From Gautieria morchelliformis (Eukaryota; Basidiomycota; Agaricomycetes; Gomphales; Gomphaceae), in NCBI GenBank assembly GCA_015179125.1, contig WHVA01000392.1, forward strand, positions 46,147 through 110,146: DNA of 64,000 bases, read 5' to 3'. The notes under the pieces are model-generated. The model did not search any database and was not told where the DNA came from. It was given only the letters and a program-made list of their open reading frames with translations. The position numbers and the translations under genes were made by a program. Shown here in pieces: positions 20,908-32,866 of this stretch (within the stretch, counting starts at the first letter, position 1; the number at the start of each line of letters is the position of its first letter).

Positions 20908-21592
20908 TGTCATGAACCGGTTTATTTCACCAACTGCGCTGAGCGCTTACACGGAATCTTTTCCCCCAATTGTCTCATCAGACCACTGCCATCACATCTT
21001 ACCCCAAGTTGAGCCATCACCTCCAGTGCCATGTGCTGTTCCGGATTGTTGGTTGGCTCAGGGGTTAAGGATGACTCATTATTGTCTCCATGAGTCACTA
21101 TTGTTCCTCATGACTTGCTCTTTTTTTTCGTTGACTCATTATGACTCAGTTCCCATTTGTGTACCATACCAGCCTTATTGTTCTGACTCCTCTTTTAACT
21201 CACATGACTCATTCTGACTCATCCCTCTTGTTGTTCTGACTCCTTCTCATAATCACCTGACTCACTCTGACTCATTTTGACTCATGGTGACTCATCCCTC
21301 CTATTGTCTTCTGACTCATCCCCCTTTTCCAAAGTATATAAATACCAGAGCTTGCTCCATGTATTTCGCTAGTTTGGTTATCATATACGTTACACCGTCT
21401 CCTGTGCCCTTAAGCACTTGAGGATACCTTGCTCACTCTATCGTCTCTCTTCTCTCAATCTCTTACTTCGAGGCTTGTCTACTTCAGACTTTTCCTTCTT
21501 CTTATCTCTTTCGACCAACCAGAACAGGCACCCCTTTTTAGTGCAGGGTCTTCAACATTGGGATCTTACGCCTGGTGTGGACGGTTCTGACA
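20908..21592 (+). mobile_element. Solo LTR, family D, with a bZIP-site array
   Basis: It starts TGTCATGAACC and ends GGTTCTGACA. The flanks GCACC (20903-20907) and GCGCC (21593-21597) fit a 5-bp duplication with one change. It lies opposite in orientation to the surrounding gypsy element. The presumed U3 carries eleven TGA(C/G)TCA sites between 21072 and 21318, followed by a TATATAA at 21335-21341 and a pyrimidine-rich downstream part, a typical LTR promoter layout. No second copy is in the window, so the boundaries rest on the ends and duplication only. Confidence 0.72.
21072..21318 (+). promoter_or_regulatory. Array of eleven TGA(C/G)TCA (Gcn4/AP-1-type) sites
   Basis: Matches start at 21072, 21091 (TGAGTCA), 21132, 21142, 21205, 21215, 21258, 21268, 21278, 21288 and 21312. 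Four consecutive sites are spaced exactly 10 bp apart and other pairs also are 10 bp apart, placing them on the same face of the helix. TGACTCA is the established binding site of fungal Gcn4-type bZIP activators. A TATATAA box lies 17 bp after the last site. Regulation by amino-acid starvation is an inference. Confidence 0.75.
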
Positions 21593-21828
21593 GCGCCCTC
21601 GGAAAGATCTGAGGCAAAAATTTAACCGCGCTGTGGCCGGCGCGTCACATGGTCTGCACATGACAGACGTGTCTAGCGGCGTCTGGGGAGGTCGCCTGGC
21701 TTGCCCACCCCCCGAAGCTCTAGATAGCTATCTAGGGCTTCAAGGTCCTTGCAGGACGACATGGGTTCCCATGTCACATCACCTAGGGTCCAACGGACCT
21801 GGAATTCCAGGTCCGTCGAGTTTATCCA

Positions 21829-24800
21829 TCAATGTGCGATAATCTCGTCGACGAGCCACTCCTCGTCGTCGTTTGCTCCAAAGTCATAAAATGACTTGGC
21901 CTCGCGACGAGGGAACAATTCGTCGTTGTTAGCCTCGTATCGCCGTACGAGGCTGGAATGGAAGACCGGTGAAATGCGATGGCTTTTCAGTTCGTCGGGA
22001 AGATCAAGGGTCAACGTCGAGGCGTCATTGTGAGCCTCGACGACGCGGTACGGTCCGATGTACCGCGGGACTAGTTTTCTGGCTCTTCCTTTCGGGAGAG
22101 TTAGGTTCTGTGTTGAAAGGTAGACGCGGTCGTTGGCCGCGTACCTGTCGCTCGCCATACGTTTCTTATTTGCGTGAAACGTTTGCGTCACTCGATGCTC
22201 TATGATTGCATCATGTGCCACCATCAGGTTCCATTTTGCCTGATGTGCGAACCAGGCCACCCCCTTGAACGGGGTGTCCGCGGCTATGGGGAGGTCTATC
22301 CGCGGCATATAGCCGTGGTTCAGCTCGAAAGGTGCGAACCCTGTTATCGCACTGACGTTGCTGTTGAGGGCGACCTCAACCATTGGGCATTTCACTGCCC
22401 AATCCTTCTGATCGTCTCTGACGACCGCGCGCAATATCTGGCCAATCGAGCGGTTTGCCCGCTCAGTTGCTCCATCCGTTTGTGGATGGAAGGCAGTTGA
22501 CATGAGGAGCTTAGTCCCCATGAGTCGCTGGAGTTCACGCCAGAAGATCGACGTGAACTTTGAGTCCCTGTCCGAGACGATGGAGTCGGGAACTCCAAGT
22601 AGTCGGATGACCTCCTTCAGAAACAGCCAGGCTACTCCCTTGGCTGACACGCTCGTCGTGGTTGGTACGAGGTGTACGAGCGACGTTAGTCGGTCGATGA
22701 CTACCATCAGGTAGTCACAGTCGTTGGATTTGGGCAGGGGCCCCATGAAGTCGATGCCAATCGACTGCCACGGCCTATCTGGAATGGGTAGGCTGTGTAG
22801 TAGGCCTTTGGGCCGTTGTGGCCCAGTTTTTGTCATCTGACACCTCGCGCACGATGTGCAGAACGCTTCTATGTCTGGGTTCATGCCTGGCCACCAATAT
22901 GCTCTTCGAACGTAGTTCGAAGTCTTCAGATGGCCATAGTGGCCGACTATCTGATGTGCCTGATCGATGATAATTTCGATCAGCTTCCTTCCCCCTTGAA
23001 GAACAGAGCAGGGGATGGCAATGACGTCTCTCTTGAGCTGATTCTTAGTCCAGATCAGCCCGTCCTGGATCCCAAATCTCGGGTGCACGTCTGGGTGCAC
23101 CATGATCTTTGTGAACATGGTGTCCCTGTGGTACGTGTCTCGTAGGACCTTGGACAGGTCTACGCCTTGCTTGACTATCCGGCACAGGGGTGGGCCGTCA
23201 TTTGCTGCGGCGATGGCTCTGACATCATCGTTGTCGTTGCGGGACGCGGCGATGTTCGCGGGCTCTGGTGAGCCCTCGTTTAATGCGGCGGCTTCCGTTA
23301 CTCTTGCCTCTGTCTTCTCAGCGAGGCGTTTAGAGCGTCTTGTCGCCGCTGTTCGCAACTCGACATACCGGTCGGTGGGCAATAACTCACCGTCCAGGTC
23401 TAAACGCGCATCCGCTTTCACGAAGACGTGGTCCGGGTGATTGTCATCACTCGTGTCGCTCTTGTAGTAGCGCGACAGGCAGTCCGCTACCTTGTTCTCT
23501 ACACCGTCTACATGAACGGTGTTGAAATTGAACCGGGATAGAAACTCCCACCATCTGACCTGTCGGTCAGATAGGCTCTTTTGGGTCTCGAAGTACTCGA
23601 GCCCCTTGTGGTCTGTGACAAGGGTGAACCTTCGCCCCAGCAGTTTGTCCTCCCATTTCATGAGAGCCTCGAGCACCGCGATCGTCTCGTGCTCATGAGT
23701 CCGGTAGTGTTGCTGAGCAACGCTGAACTTCTTTGACAAGAAGCCGGCTGGTCAACAAGTTTTCCAGTCAGGACCTTGGCCGTAGACCGCACCGACGCCG
23801 GCTTTTGATCCGTCGGTGATCACCCAGATCGGCTCTGGGCACCTTGTGTCTACTGGACGCAGGATCGGGGCCTTACAGGCCAATGCCTTAATGCTTTGCC
23901 AGCATTTGTCGAGCAGTGGTGTCCATTCGAATGGACAGTTATTACGCGCACAGCCCGATAGTGGGGTGGTATATGCGCTAACATCTGGCATGTAGTGTGC
24001 CAGATACTGTACCAGCCCGAGGAAACGCTGGACGTCGTTGAACGTCCGTGGCCTGCGCCATTCACGGATGCGTTGCATCTTATCCTCGTCGGCATGTACA
24101 CCTCGGCCATCGATCATATGGCCGAGGCACTCCATTCGGATGGAGTAGAGGTCCACCTTTTTCTTGCTCAGAAAGAGGTGGTCTTCCTCAGTCTGTCAAA
24201 GACGATGTAGAGGTGCTCTTCATGCTCTTGTATTGAGAGCAAGAATATGAAGATGTCGTCCATGTATACATGGACGAAGCGACCTATGCAGTCGCGGACA
24301 ATGGCTGTCATCAGCCGTTGGAATGTTGATGGGGCGTTACAGTCCCCCATCTGTATCACCTGGCTCCTGAAGGTGCCGAGGATCGTGGCAAAGGCTGTCT
24401 TTGCTACGTGATCCGGATGAATCCGGATCTGCTCGTATGCCTCTGACATATCGAGTTTTGTTCGATATTGGCAGCGAGCCATGTCGCTGCGTATGGTATC
24501 CTGATCCGGGAAGGGCGTGACATCCTTCACTGTGTTCTCGTTCTGCTGGCGCAGATCGAAGACGGTTCTCAACGTACCATTCTTCTTCGGCACACACAGC
24601 ATGGGCACTGCCTGCTGCGCTACTGCCGGAATCCACCACTTTGCAGTGGTGTATCATTCTATCTTTGCCGACAGTTCCTCTCGGAAGTGTTCGGGGCATT
24701 TCGGTAGTCGATACCGCATGTGCTTGTTGGGATCGATGAGGTTGATCTCATGGTTGATCTCCCGCAGTGGCGGGAGTTCTAATGGAATCCACTGACTAGG

Positions 24801-25440
24801 TCAGTGATTCTTTCCATCCATTCCTCGCGGAGGTGAGGAAGGTCATCATCCGTGAGGATGATGGTAGTGGTTGGCTTAGATGCCATTAGGCGCTGTTGGC
24901 GTCTATTAGGTCCCACGGCGCGTGGGCCCACTTTCCTCTTTCCCATCGCTTTCACCGTTAGGTGAGAGCGTCTCTCCCTACGACTGTAGGGTGAGTTCGA
25001 GGACGAGTCGTTCCGCGACTCGTCCTCCTGGCTTCAATGAGCCAGGTTTGGCTTCGGCGCCTGGGTGATCATGCTCACCCGTGGCCCTTTGTCCTCGTTC
25101 TTCGATTCGTCGTCGTGGAATGAGACCTTTCCCGTGGGGATCACCTCGTTTCCCTTGCGAATCGTCCCTGGGCTCGAGAAGTCCAGGGTTATGCCGAATC
25201 TCCTTAGGAACGGTGTCCCTAAGATAGCGTCGTAATATTCGACGTTTGCTACGTCGAAATATTCGTCGTATGTCCCACGACCAAACTTGATGGTCGTGTT
25301 CGTTCCATAGTTGATCGTGGAACGGCTGCCTATGCAGGCTAGCTGCAGTGCGATTGGTTGCTCCAGGGAGAACGTCTTCATCCCTGTAGCTCACGTGAAC
25401 TCGGGGGACACAGTACCCCTTCGCTGCCACTATCTAGCAG
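21829..25440 (-). pseudogene. Ty3/gypsy pol: protease, reverse transcriptase, RNase H, integrase
   Basis: On the minus strand the protease starts at LLDSGS (catalytic Asp codon 25432-25434), with YDAILGTPFLRRFG downstream. Reverse transcriptase follows, with VPKKNGTLRTVFDLRQ and the YMDD box at 24255-24266, then ECLGHMIDGRGVHADEDK and RNase H (PIWVITDGSKAGVGAV, LVTDHKGLEYF). Integrase lies in the long clean frame 23739-21829: a zinc-binding HQIVGHYGH...CTSCARC, and catalytic IGIDFMGPLP, IVSDRDSKF and TDGATERANRSIGQ. The frame is broken by a shift near 24185, a TGA before RNase H PAGFLSKK (about 23748) and stops near 24655. There is no chromodomain; the protein ends EEWLVDEIIAH. Confidence 0.93.
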
Positions 25441-28151
25441 GCAGTGGGCTTTACGCCGTTTATTTCCCAGTACCCCGATAGGGTACGGTTCTCACTGCGC
25501 GGATGCGTTGGCCGCGTCCTGTGTTTGCTTCGGTGGTGATACACCAGCTCGGCCGCCTTGTCTGGCGTGATCAATGTCATGCCGCCATGACCTTCGTGGC
25601 GGTCCATCTTCCAGCGCGAATCTGATCGCGCTGGACCTGTAGGTGGTATTTTCCACCTCCTCGTCCCATTCATAGTATTGGGATGGCTCGGGTCCCATTC
25701 TTCCGTGGGCGCCTCTCCGTTGTCCAGAGTGTCGTTGGGTTGGGGATCACCCTCCCCCTCTTCGTCAATTTGTTGAAGAGAGTTTTGACCGAGATCCGTT
25801 TCCGGATCCTCGGCTTCATTGTCGTGCCTCACAGCCGCTGTCCTCATACCGGACCTAAGCCGGGGGCACTCTGCCTTCTTGTGGCCAGGTTGGCCACATT
25901 CAAAGCATGTGGTGTTGCTTTGGCTGCCGCTGGGCCTGTCGTTGGGCCAGCCCGACGTTCTCGTCGGTGGGGCAGGTCGTGGGGACGACCCTGACGCTTG
26001 GGCTGTTTAGCTTCAGGCGGGCGTCCAGCTTGTGCTGGGCGTGAGGGCGGTAGCCGTTGTCCTGTTCCGCTTCTTGCGAACAGGCTGGGTCTGGTCAGGC
26101 CCGTTTGTGTCAATGGCTTGCTCCCTGTGAGCCAGGCAGTGCTTGCCGTTGCTGCTGCGCTTTCTGCGCGGCGCATCCCCATGTTGTATCGGGATGCCTC
26201 CTCATCATCCGGGCCGTCTCGAAGAGTTGCTCTATTGAGCTGCTCTCGGCATTATAGCCCTTTTTGAGGACCTCGTTGCGCAGCGTTTCGCGCAGCGCCG
26301 ATACGAACCGTCTCCGGAACGTGTACTCGTCTGGCGGCTGTATCATACGTGCCGCGTATTTCGTGAGCTCGTTCAGCATCTCCTGAATGGTTTTCATGCC
26401 TTGCATGCCGCGTCGAATTTATTCGATGCGTGATGGTATGTCAGTGTGTGCAGGAACCTCTTTGAAGGCCTTGCATCACTGATTCCAGCGTCCAGCTGCG
26501 GACCTGGCGATCGAAGCGTTCAATGTTTGAAGGAACCACTCCTGGGCTTCGCCGGTGAGGCGAGTGCCCACATAGCCGACCTGCGTGTCAATGCTGGTTG
26601 GCCCTAGGAGGCAATTCATTTTTAGCCATCGTAGGATGGCTGCCACGAAGATTTCAAACTCTTCGAGGTCAGATCCCCCTGCATATGGCTCGGGGTGGGC
26701 CAATTTTACGCCGGCCTTCGCTAGCACAGACTTCTCCGGGTCTGTGTCCGCGGCGTCTGCTAACGCCACGCGGATCATCCATGTGATCCCGTCGTACGGC
26801 TCCATTGGTACGACGTCGGCCTGGTCAGGGATTCCCTGGCCTTCCGTTGGGGCCATGGATGCTCGCGCGGTTGTGACGCGGCGGGGCAGGCTGTTATATG
26901 CCCTGACGGGCCCCGGGCCCGGATCGGGCTCGGGATCGGGAGCTTTTGTGCTCTCGGTTCGGGGGCGTTTTGTGCCTGGTGTCCCCAGTCAGTCCCGCGT
27001 TGCGATCCGTAGCCTGCTGTTGTAGGCTGCGCGCGCTTGCCGTGCGTCCTGTACGGCTTGCGTGAGCTGCTCGTCGGGCAGCTGAGCGGTGTGGCTGTGG
27101 GCCACCGTCTCTTCAGCGTTCTTCGCTAGTAGCTCGAGTGCCCGTGTGTGGCGGCGCGGCGCTGGCGCTTCTTTACGCTGCCAGTGTGCGACTTCGAGCT
27201 CTAAGCTCTCGGTCGTCGTTTCAGAGTCAGGCTCTGAGGCGACCTGATCCCTAACGATCTGTTGGATCGTTTTACGGCTGTCCGTTGGGGCAGCCGGTTG
27301 TTCCTGAGGTTCGTTCCCGAACCTTACGTCCTGTTCGACCGGGACGGCTGGCGGCGGCATTCGCTGCTTGTCTCGCTCCTTTGGCGCGGTCTCAGTCGCG
27401 ACTGCGTTCGTTGCTGCGGACTGTCGCGAGCTCGGACGAGTTGCGTCGCGTTCCCGCGTGGGCGGAGTGCTTTCTGGACGTCCTCCAGCGTGGCTGCGTC
27501 TTGCAGCCTGACTCCTCCGCCTGGTGGAGTTCCTTGCCGATTGCCATTAGGGCGGCGGCGGCGTTGTCAAGCTGCGATGCCAGCTGATCGTGCTTGTGGC
27601 GCGTCAGCGTACTTTGGTGCAGCGCAGCCTGCACCTGTTTGTTCAGGGCCTCTGCCGTCTCGTGGTCGATGGCGTGAGCCCTCGAGCTCTTGCGACTAGA
27701 GCTCGAGTATTCCGAGTCCTGACCATCGTCTGGGGCTCATCTTTTTGCTGTCGTCCTCCTTCAGGGACGATCGTCGTCGCTCTACTTCGTGAGCGTCGGT
27801 TTGAGTCGTGGCTTTGTGCCCGCCTCGACATTGTTGCTCTACCATCTGACGACGGCGAGGCTTCTCTGCCCTTTCCTTTGTCCTTGGGCAGAGAGTGATG
27901 GGGGGGCGCACCGGCTCGTCGCCCGGCGTTGTCTCTTCCTCAGCCATGCTCGACGAGACGTGGTCGGGGTTTTCCTCATCCTCTACTGAGGGGACGAGGG
28001 CGGTGAGATCTACGATCTCTCCGTCTTCTATCGTCCTGTTCTCTTGGTCCAGGATAGCGTCAGCCGTCGTGTCGCTAGGCTGCGCCTGGGGCGTGGACCT
28101 CGAGCTCGTCGCTCGTGTCCGTCTTCTACTGCGTGGAACCATCATGCTCAC
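25434..28151 (-). pseudogene. Ty3/gypsy gag region
   Basis: From 28151 the frame starts MSMMVPRSRRR and is acidic (NRTIEDGEIVDLTAL). After frame changes come a coiled-coil stretch (QLASQLDNAAAALMAIGKEL, about 27540), the capsid-like domain (VKLAHPEPYAGGSDLEEFEI, TRLTGEAQEWFLQ, about 26720-26530, then YTFRRRFVSALRETLRNEV, about 26325-26270), and a zinc knuckle CFECGQPGHKKAEC near 25868-25909. At least three frame breaks are needed to join these. Gag packages the RNA; in this copy it cannot be made as one protein. Confidence 0.85.
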
Positions 28152-28283
28152 AGCCGACAGTAGAAGGTCTACTGGAGGGTCTCAACGATGTTTAGTCATC
28201 GACGCAGCGATCATTTTCAAGATTGCTTCGAATCCACTATCGGTTGGTCGCATGGCGATCAACCGCAGGATAGTTCAAAAAGG

Positions 28284-28496
28284 TGTAAAGATATCTATCT
28301 CAAGCCTTAGGTCACAAGAGCACGACAGAACTTGACCAATGTGTGGTATTCTGATGCTACGTAGTGACAGTGTAAGGGTAATATGCGATGGGGTCCGCTA
28401 GCCGGTTCCCACGCATAAACTATACAGTGGGTCCCTAAGGGGCCCACTGGGATTATGTAATAACTAATGTACATGTAGATACACGGGTTATTTACA
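28284..28496 (-). repeat. 5' LTR of the gypsy element
   Basis: 213 bp; 210 positions match the other LTR by eye. The minus-strand sequence after it (CCTTTTTGAACTATCC) does not show an obvious tRNA primer-binding site, so the priming mechanism cannot be stated. Confidence 0.93.
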
Positions 28497-28501
28497 CTTC
28501 T

Positions 28502-31500
28502 ACCCAGAGGACTCGCATCCGCGTTTGTCTGAAGCCAGGCAAGGTCAATGGTGCCTCAGGGATGTGGATGATTCGATGCTCACACCAATGGTATGACTTG
28601 GAGATTGGGATTTCTATACGTGGGAGCCTGTGATGTTGAAGGATCGCACGGTGGTCATGCCGTTTCGGTGGTACACTCGAGATCAGGTAGTGTGTGCCAA
28701 GGCTTGGAGGCTCCATCCATGGCAGTGAGCGTGGGTTCAGGTGGTTACGGCCACTGTGGATGACATTTTGCTGAATTTTGTGGAGTTCGGTCAGGGACAT
28801 GGACGTTATGGTTGTCCGTCGCCCTGTGATATTGGAGGTATGTGACTAGCTATCCTCTGGGCTCTCTCTGGCTCTTGAAGGACACATCACAGGTGCATTT
28901 CTGACCCCCATAGGGGCACGAGAGCCATGGACACGGACTGATCCAAAGTTGGGTAATCTGTGGCGAGAGCAGGCCAGGGGTCATCGCGTGGTGGGTTTTC
29001 CTATATGGCTTTACTGCGATGATACCTCAGGGAACTTGTCAAAAAAATGGAATAAACATAACAGTTTCTTGTTCACACCAGCGGGTTTGGAGCGTGAGCA
29101 TGCTCAAAAGGAGTACAATGTGCATTTCTTGTGCACGTCCAACATGGCCCCGCCTTTGGAAATGCTTGAGGGGATTGTGCAGCAGCTGAGGTATGTGTGG
29201 GGCACTCGCAGGTGTGCACCCAGGTGGCTCATTGATCCACAATAGGACATGCCAAACTGCAGGCATCTGGGCTTGGGATTGTGTCTACAGGGAGATGGTT
29301 CTCATTTTGGTGTGGGTTCTGGCATTGCTTGGAGACAACCCAATGCAGAGTGAGTTGGCTTGTCACCGTGGGCTCCTTGCAAAATTTTTCTGTCGCTGCT
29401 GCTGGGTGAAAGGTTCAGATGCGAGGCCAGATGGTGTGGTGGGGACTGCCCATGAGGGCTCGACGTCCAAACACGGAGGGGGTGGGGAGGACAGGCCCAT
29501 GGAGAGTTCTGAGGCTGGGAGTAGTGCGGCTGAGAGTTCAGATGGGGCGGGCGGGGGAGACCACTGGGGGGACGTGCAAGGAGTCAGAAGGCGGGTGAGA
29601 GCATGGCAGAGATGGTGGAGCGGCTTAAGCGCTTCATGATGGTGGGTCATTTCGTAAGGGCATGTTATGGTCTCCTGATGCCTTGATGCGATTGACAGAA
29701 AGGCACACCACGCAACAAAGAGGAGAGCCAGGCATATTTGACATCCTATTTCAATGCAGCCAGGGCTGTCGGGAATCAGACGTGCATCACCAAAGCTAAG
29801 ATGGCATCTGGGAGCCATGACACTTATCAGGATTTTTTCCTGAAAAGGCTTGAGTTATCTTACAAGAAACAGGTTGGCAGGAGTGCGAAGCAGGTGGCTC
29901 TCGATCACGCAGTCGAACAGTTGCCAGCAGAGGTCAACAGTCCTGTGTGGAGGATTGCAGGTGTCATTTGCAGGAACCCTCGGTTGCTCGCTATGTGATA
30001 CTGACCTATGGCGATAATAGGGTTGGATCCCCACTGTGATACGCCAGTGGAAATTTTGCACGTGATATTGCTAGGCTTTGTGAAATACTTCTCCGGGTCA
30101 GGAAGGCAAAGAAGCAGCCACTCTTGGAATCACACCTGTCCAGCTGCCATGTCGGCGGTCTGGGTTTGTCCCCCTTGGCAGGCCACACGCTCGTCCAGTG
30201 GGCGGGTTCCCTGACAGGGTGAGACTTCCGCGCCCTCTGTCAGGTGGCCCCTTTTGTCCTATACGATCTCATACCTCCAGAGGCAATGGGGGCATGGGTT
30301 GCTCTGGCGCGTTTGATTCCCCTCGTGTGGCAACCTGTAATCCCAGATGTTGATCATCATTTGGTTGGTTCTCGCTAGTGTTGCTGGTGGGTAACTGCCA
30401 CTAATTACCATGCAGGTGGAATTAGATGTTGCACTGAAATATTTTCTGGATTGCACGGTGCAATGAACACCGAGGTGGTTTAACAAGCCTAATTTCCATA
30501 TTGTTTTGCATTTGACTGACCATATCCGCCAATTTGGGCCCCCGATTCTCTTTGCCACTGAACAATTTGAATCTTTCAATGCTGTGATACGCTCTAAGAG
30601 TGTCCATTCCAACCGACACGCCCCATCAAGGGACATTGCAATTGCCTTCGCGCAAGGCAATCGCATCCGGCACCTAATGAGCAGAGGGTTTGTGCGCTCA
30701 GGAGGGCGAACTGGGGCCCAGCTCGCGGTGTCTGACGAGGGCAGTTCGAAGCACATGCCGGCAGGACCTCAGGTGGGAGCATCATGGCGGCAGGTTGGGG
30801 ACGCACCCTTGGCGCTGATTCCGAGGGGAACTATAATAGCCTCCTACCTAGGACTTGCCCATGTGCAGGACCAGCCCCACGGTACGTGGCTCTCAGCCTC
30901 CAATGTGGTTCATCTTGCCAAAGCACACGTGGCAGGCACAGCGGGCACGGCGGTCTGCGTGGGGACCCAAGCGGTCATGTACAGATCCACTCGCATGGGC
31001 TGGATTTTCCCCACCACCGTTCTTGTTGGCAATGCAAACAGCGCAAGCGTCAAGGTGTGCAAGACACTCACACTCATGAATGGCGATGTGTGTGATCCCA
31101 AGGCATGGGTCCTCTTTCTCCCCGGGGCCGAGGGGAGTGAAAACCCCAGTGATCGCGCTAGGGTGGGACGAATTGTTGAAGTCCTGCGGGTGGCAGGGTC
31201 TGCAGCTGACATGCGTGCCCAACAAAGTGCCATCTTGGTCGAAAACTGGGTAGCCCACCACTCCACTGCGCCTTACAACATGCCACGATTATGTCGGGAT
31301 GAACAGCCACATACCCTTCTGGAAGTTCAGGTATGTTCTCCCCTCTCATCTTACAAGGGTGAGCGCCCTTCACAACTCACAGGCCCTGTTGTGCAACGTC
31401 AATGTCCAGCACAACTGCGCCCGCAACGCGTGCCAGGCCTCTGGCATGTGACGTGTCACTCAAGAGCATGAATTAACAGATCACACAGTCCCTAGGGTCA

Positions 31501-31721
31501 CCCACACCGGGGATATTGATGACATTGTGCTGAATGTTTGTCAAATGCGTGATGCCCACCATCTTGCCCATTTGCGACCACGTGTGCCACATCTCAACCG
31601 TGATCACATCATCCACATGGGAGCCGCCATGGAGCTGGCTGCACGCAATGGAAGCAGCCAGAGGGGAGATTCCTCAGCGAGCTCTGCTATACGTGCGAGG
31701 GGGTGGGGCCTGTTTCGCTAG
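28502..31721 (+). pseudogene. Large KDZ/CACTA-like Agaricomycete transposase, 3' part
   Basis: This continues the gene cut at 18628. Conserved blocks in order: YPEDSHPRLSEA; WLYCDDTSGNLSKKWNKHNS (about 29008-29065); EYNVHFLCTSNMAPPLEML; GIWAWDCVYREM and LGDNPMQSELACH; KKQVGRSAKQVALDH; then an intron joining PVWRIA to GLDPHCDTPVEILHVILLGF (about 30020); FATEQFESFNAVIRSKSVHS; RDIAIAFAQGNRIRHL; LLCNVNVQHNC; and the C-terminus LNVCQMRDAHHLAH ending at 31721. The acidic CDD, GDN and ATEQFES motifs could supply a DDE-type active site, an inference. A TGA after QASGM (about 31459) and other breaks, besides the gypsy insertion, make it inactive. The exact superfamily name is uncertain. Confidence 0.75.
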
Positions 31722-31779
31722 ATATTTACGTGCATGAAGACATATACATGAATCACCCCAAAGCCACACATAGACATGA

Positions 31780-32810
31780 TTAAGCCTGCACCCACAGGCC
31801 CTCCATAGCCAGGCCTAACTCATGAGTGACAGACAACAAGTCCAAGACCCAGCGCCTGTCGCCCATGCCATGCGTGCGTGCCAGATGGACAGCGACATGT
31901 TGCTGCCTCTGCCACAACTCCCAGAACTCGTCGGTCCCTCCACCTGGTGCGCCCACTCCCGCCTGCTTGCCCACCCATCCGAGGTACTCGTCTACCTCAC
32001 GTGTGGAAGCAATGCGACTGGCCATAGGATGCCCAATCGCGCGAGCTGTGGTGGTGGAACCCTGCGCCTGTGCTCGTGGAAGATCGAGGGTTCCCGCGGA
32101 GGTAGGCATCACGGGAACAGGCTCCACAGCCAGTGTGGACTGACTTGGGAGCTCCGATGGAGCTACCTCCTCGACCTGGACCACCCTTCTGCCATAGCTG
32201 TCCAAAATCCTCAGCACACACACCCCTGATGACATGCGATGTCATTGGGCCACGCACTCTCATCGTACGCGCTGATATCCTCTGTCCCATCGACATGAAA
32301 CTCACTCTCCCCGCTCCCGCTGTGTGAACCGGTATGAATGCCCCCTGTGGCTATCCAACCCCCATTAACCCCATGATGCCTTTGCGAGCAGTAACCACGT
32401 ACCTTGCACCCGCTCCACCTTCACCTTGGATGTGACAGACCCGGTCCTCCACGCTCGCCTTGGACTGGGCACGTGGCCTGTGCCCCCAATAGAATCCTCA
32501 AACCATTGTGTCTCTGTGGTACCCTCATCCAGGGCTCCCCCACGCTCGTTCCACAAAGATCTGCAACAGTCCACAGGTCGCCAGTATCCCCAGAACCATC
32601 AGCCACCTGAAACGACACTTAGAACCCAAAGAATGCCAACTCACGCCTCGGTGAAACGCCATCTCTCCTTCTTTTGGGGGCACACGGTAGGCCTTGTGTG
32701 CTTCTTCCCTTTTGCGTGCATAAGCCACGAAACCTGAACAGAGCCGCTTCGTGACTCAATCTGCTGCCCGACTCACCGAGGCTTTTGCACCCGTCCCCCC
32801 AGGTTCTCAA
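31780..32810 (-). CDS. Antisense hypothetical gene between two transposon genes
   Basis: A minus-strand signal begins near 32720 (YARKREEAHKAYRVPPKEGE) and continues through VADLCGTSVGEPWMRVPQRH (about 32560) to a 151-residue frame ending at 31780 (RAIGHPMASRIASTREVDEY, FWELWQRQQHVAVHLARTHG, WVLDLLSVTHELGLAMEGLW). Short introns with GT-AG ends are needed to join the pieces and were not fixed. No known domain was recognised. Its place between two sense genes of the same transposon suggests a third gene of that element. Confidence 0.4.
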
Positions 32811-32866
32811 GTTTCCCCTTGCGCCCTTACCTGCACGTTCTCATTCCACCAGAGGCCACCGTCCAC

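Larger units (their letters stand above)
18629..28496 (-). mobile_element. Ty3/gypsy LTR retrotransposon, full length, inserted in the transposase gene
   Basis: Two 213-bp LTRs (18629-18841 and 28284-28496) bound the element. Both start TGTAAAGATATC and end GGGTTATTTACA in plus-strand terms. They differ at three positions by eye. CTTCT at 18624-18628 and 28497-28501 is a perfect target duplication. Reading on the minus strand, the order is 5' LTR, gag, protease, reverse transcriptase, RNase H, integrase, then an extra open frame before the 3' LTR. A foreign solo LTR (20908-21592) lies between integrase and that frame. Length is 9868 bp, long for the group. Several stops and frame breaks make it non-autonomous despite similar LTRs. 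Confidence 0.95.

Noticed and set aside
25683-28335. Several plus-strand frames of 90-150 codons
   Set aside because: They are antisense to the gag region, whose zinc knuckle and capsid motifs establish the minus strand as coding.
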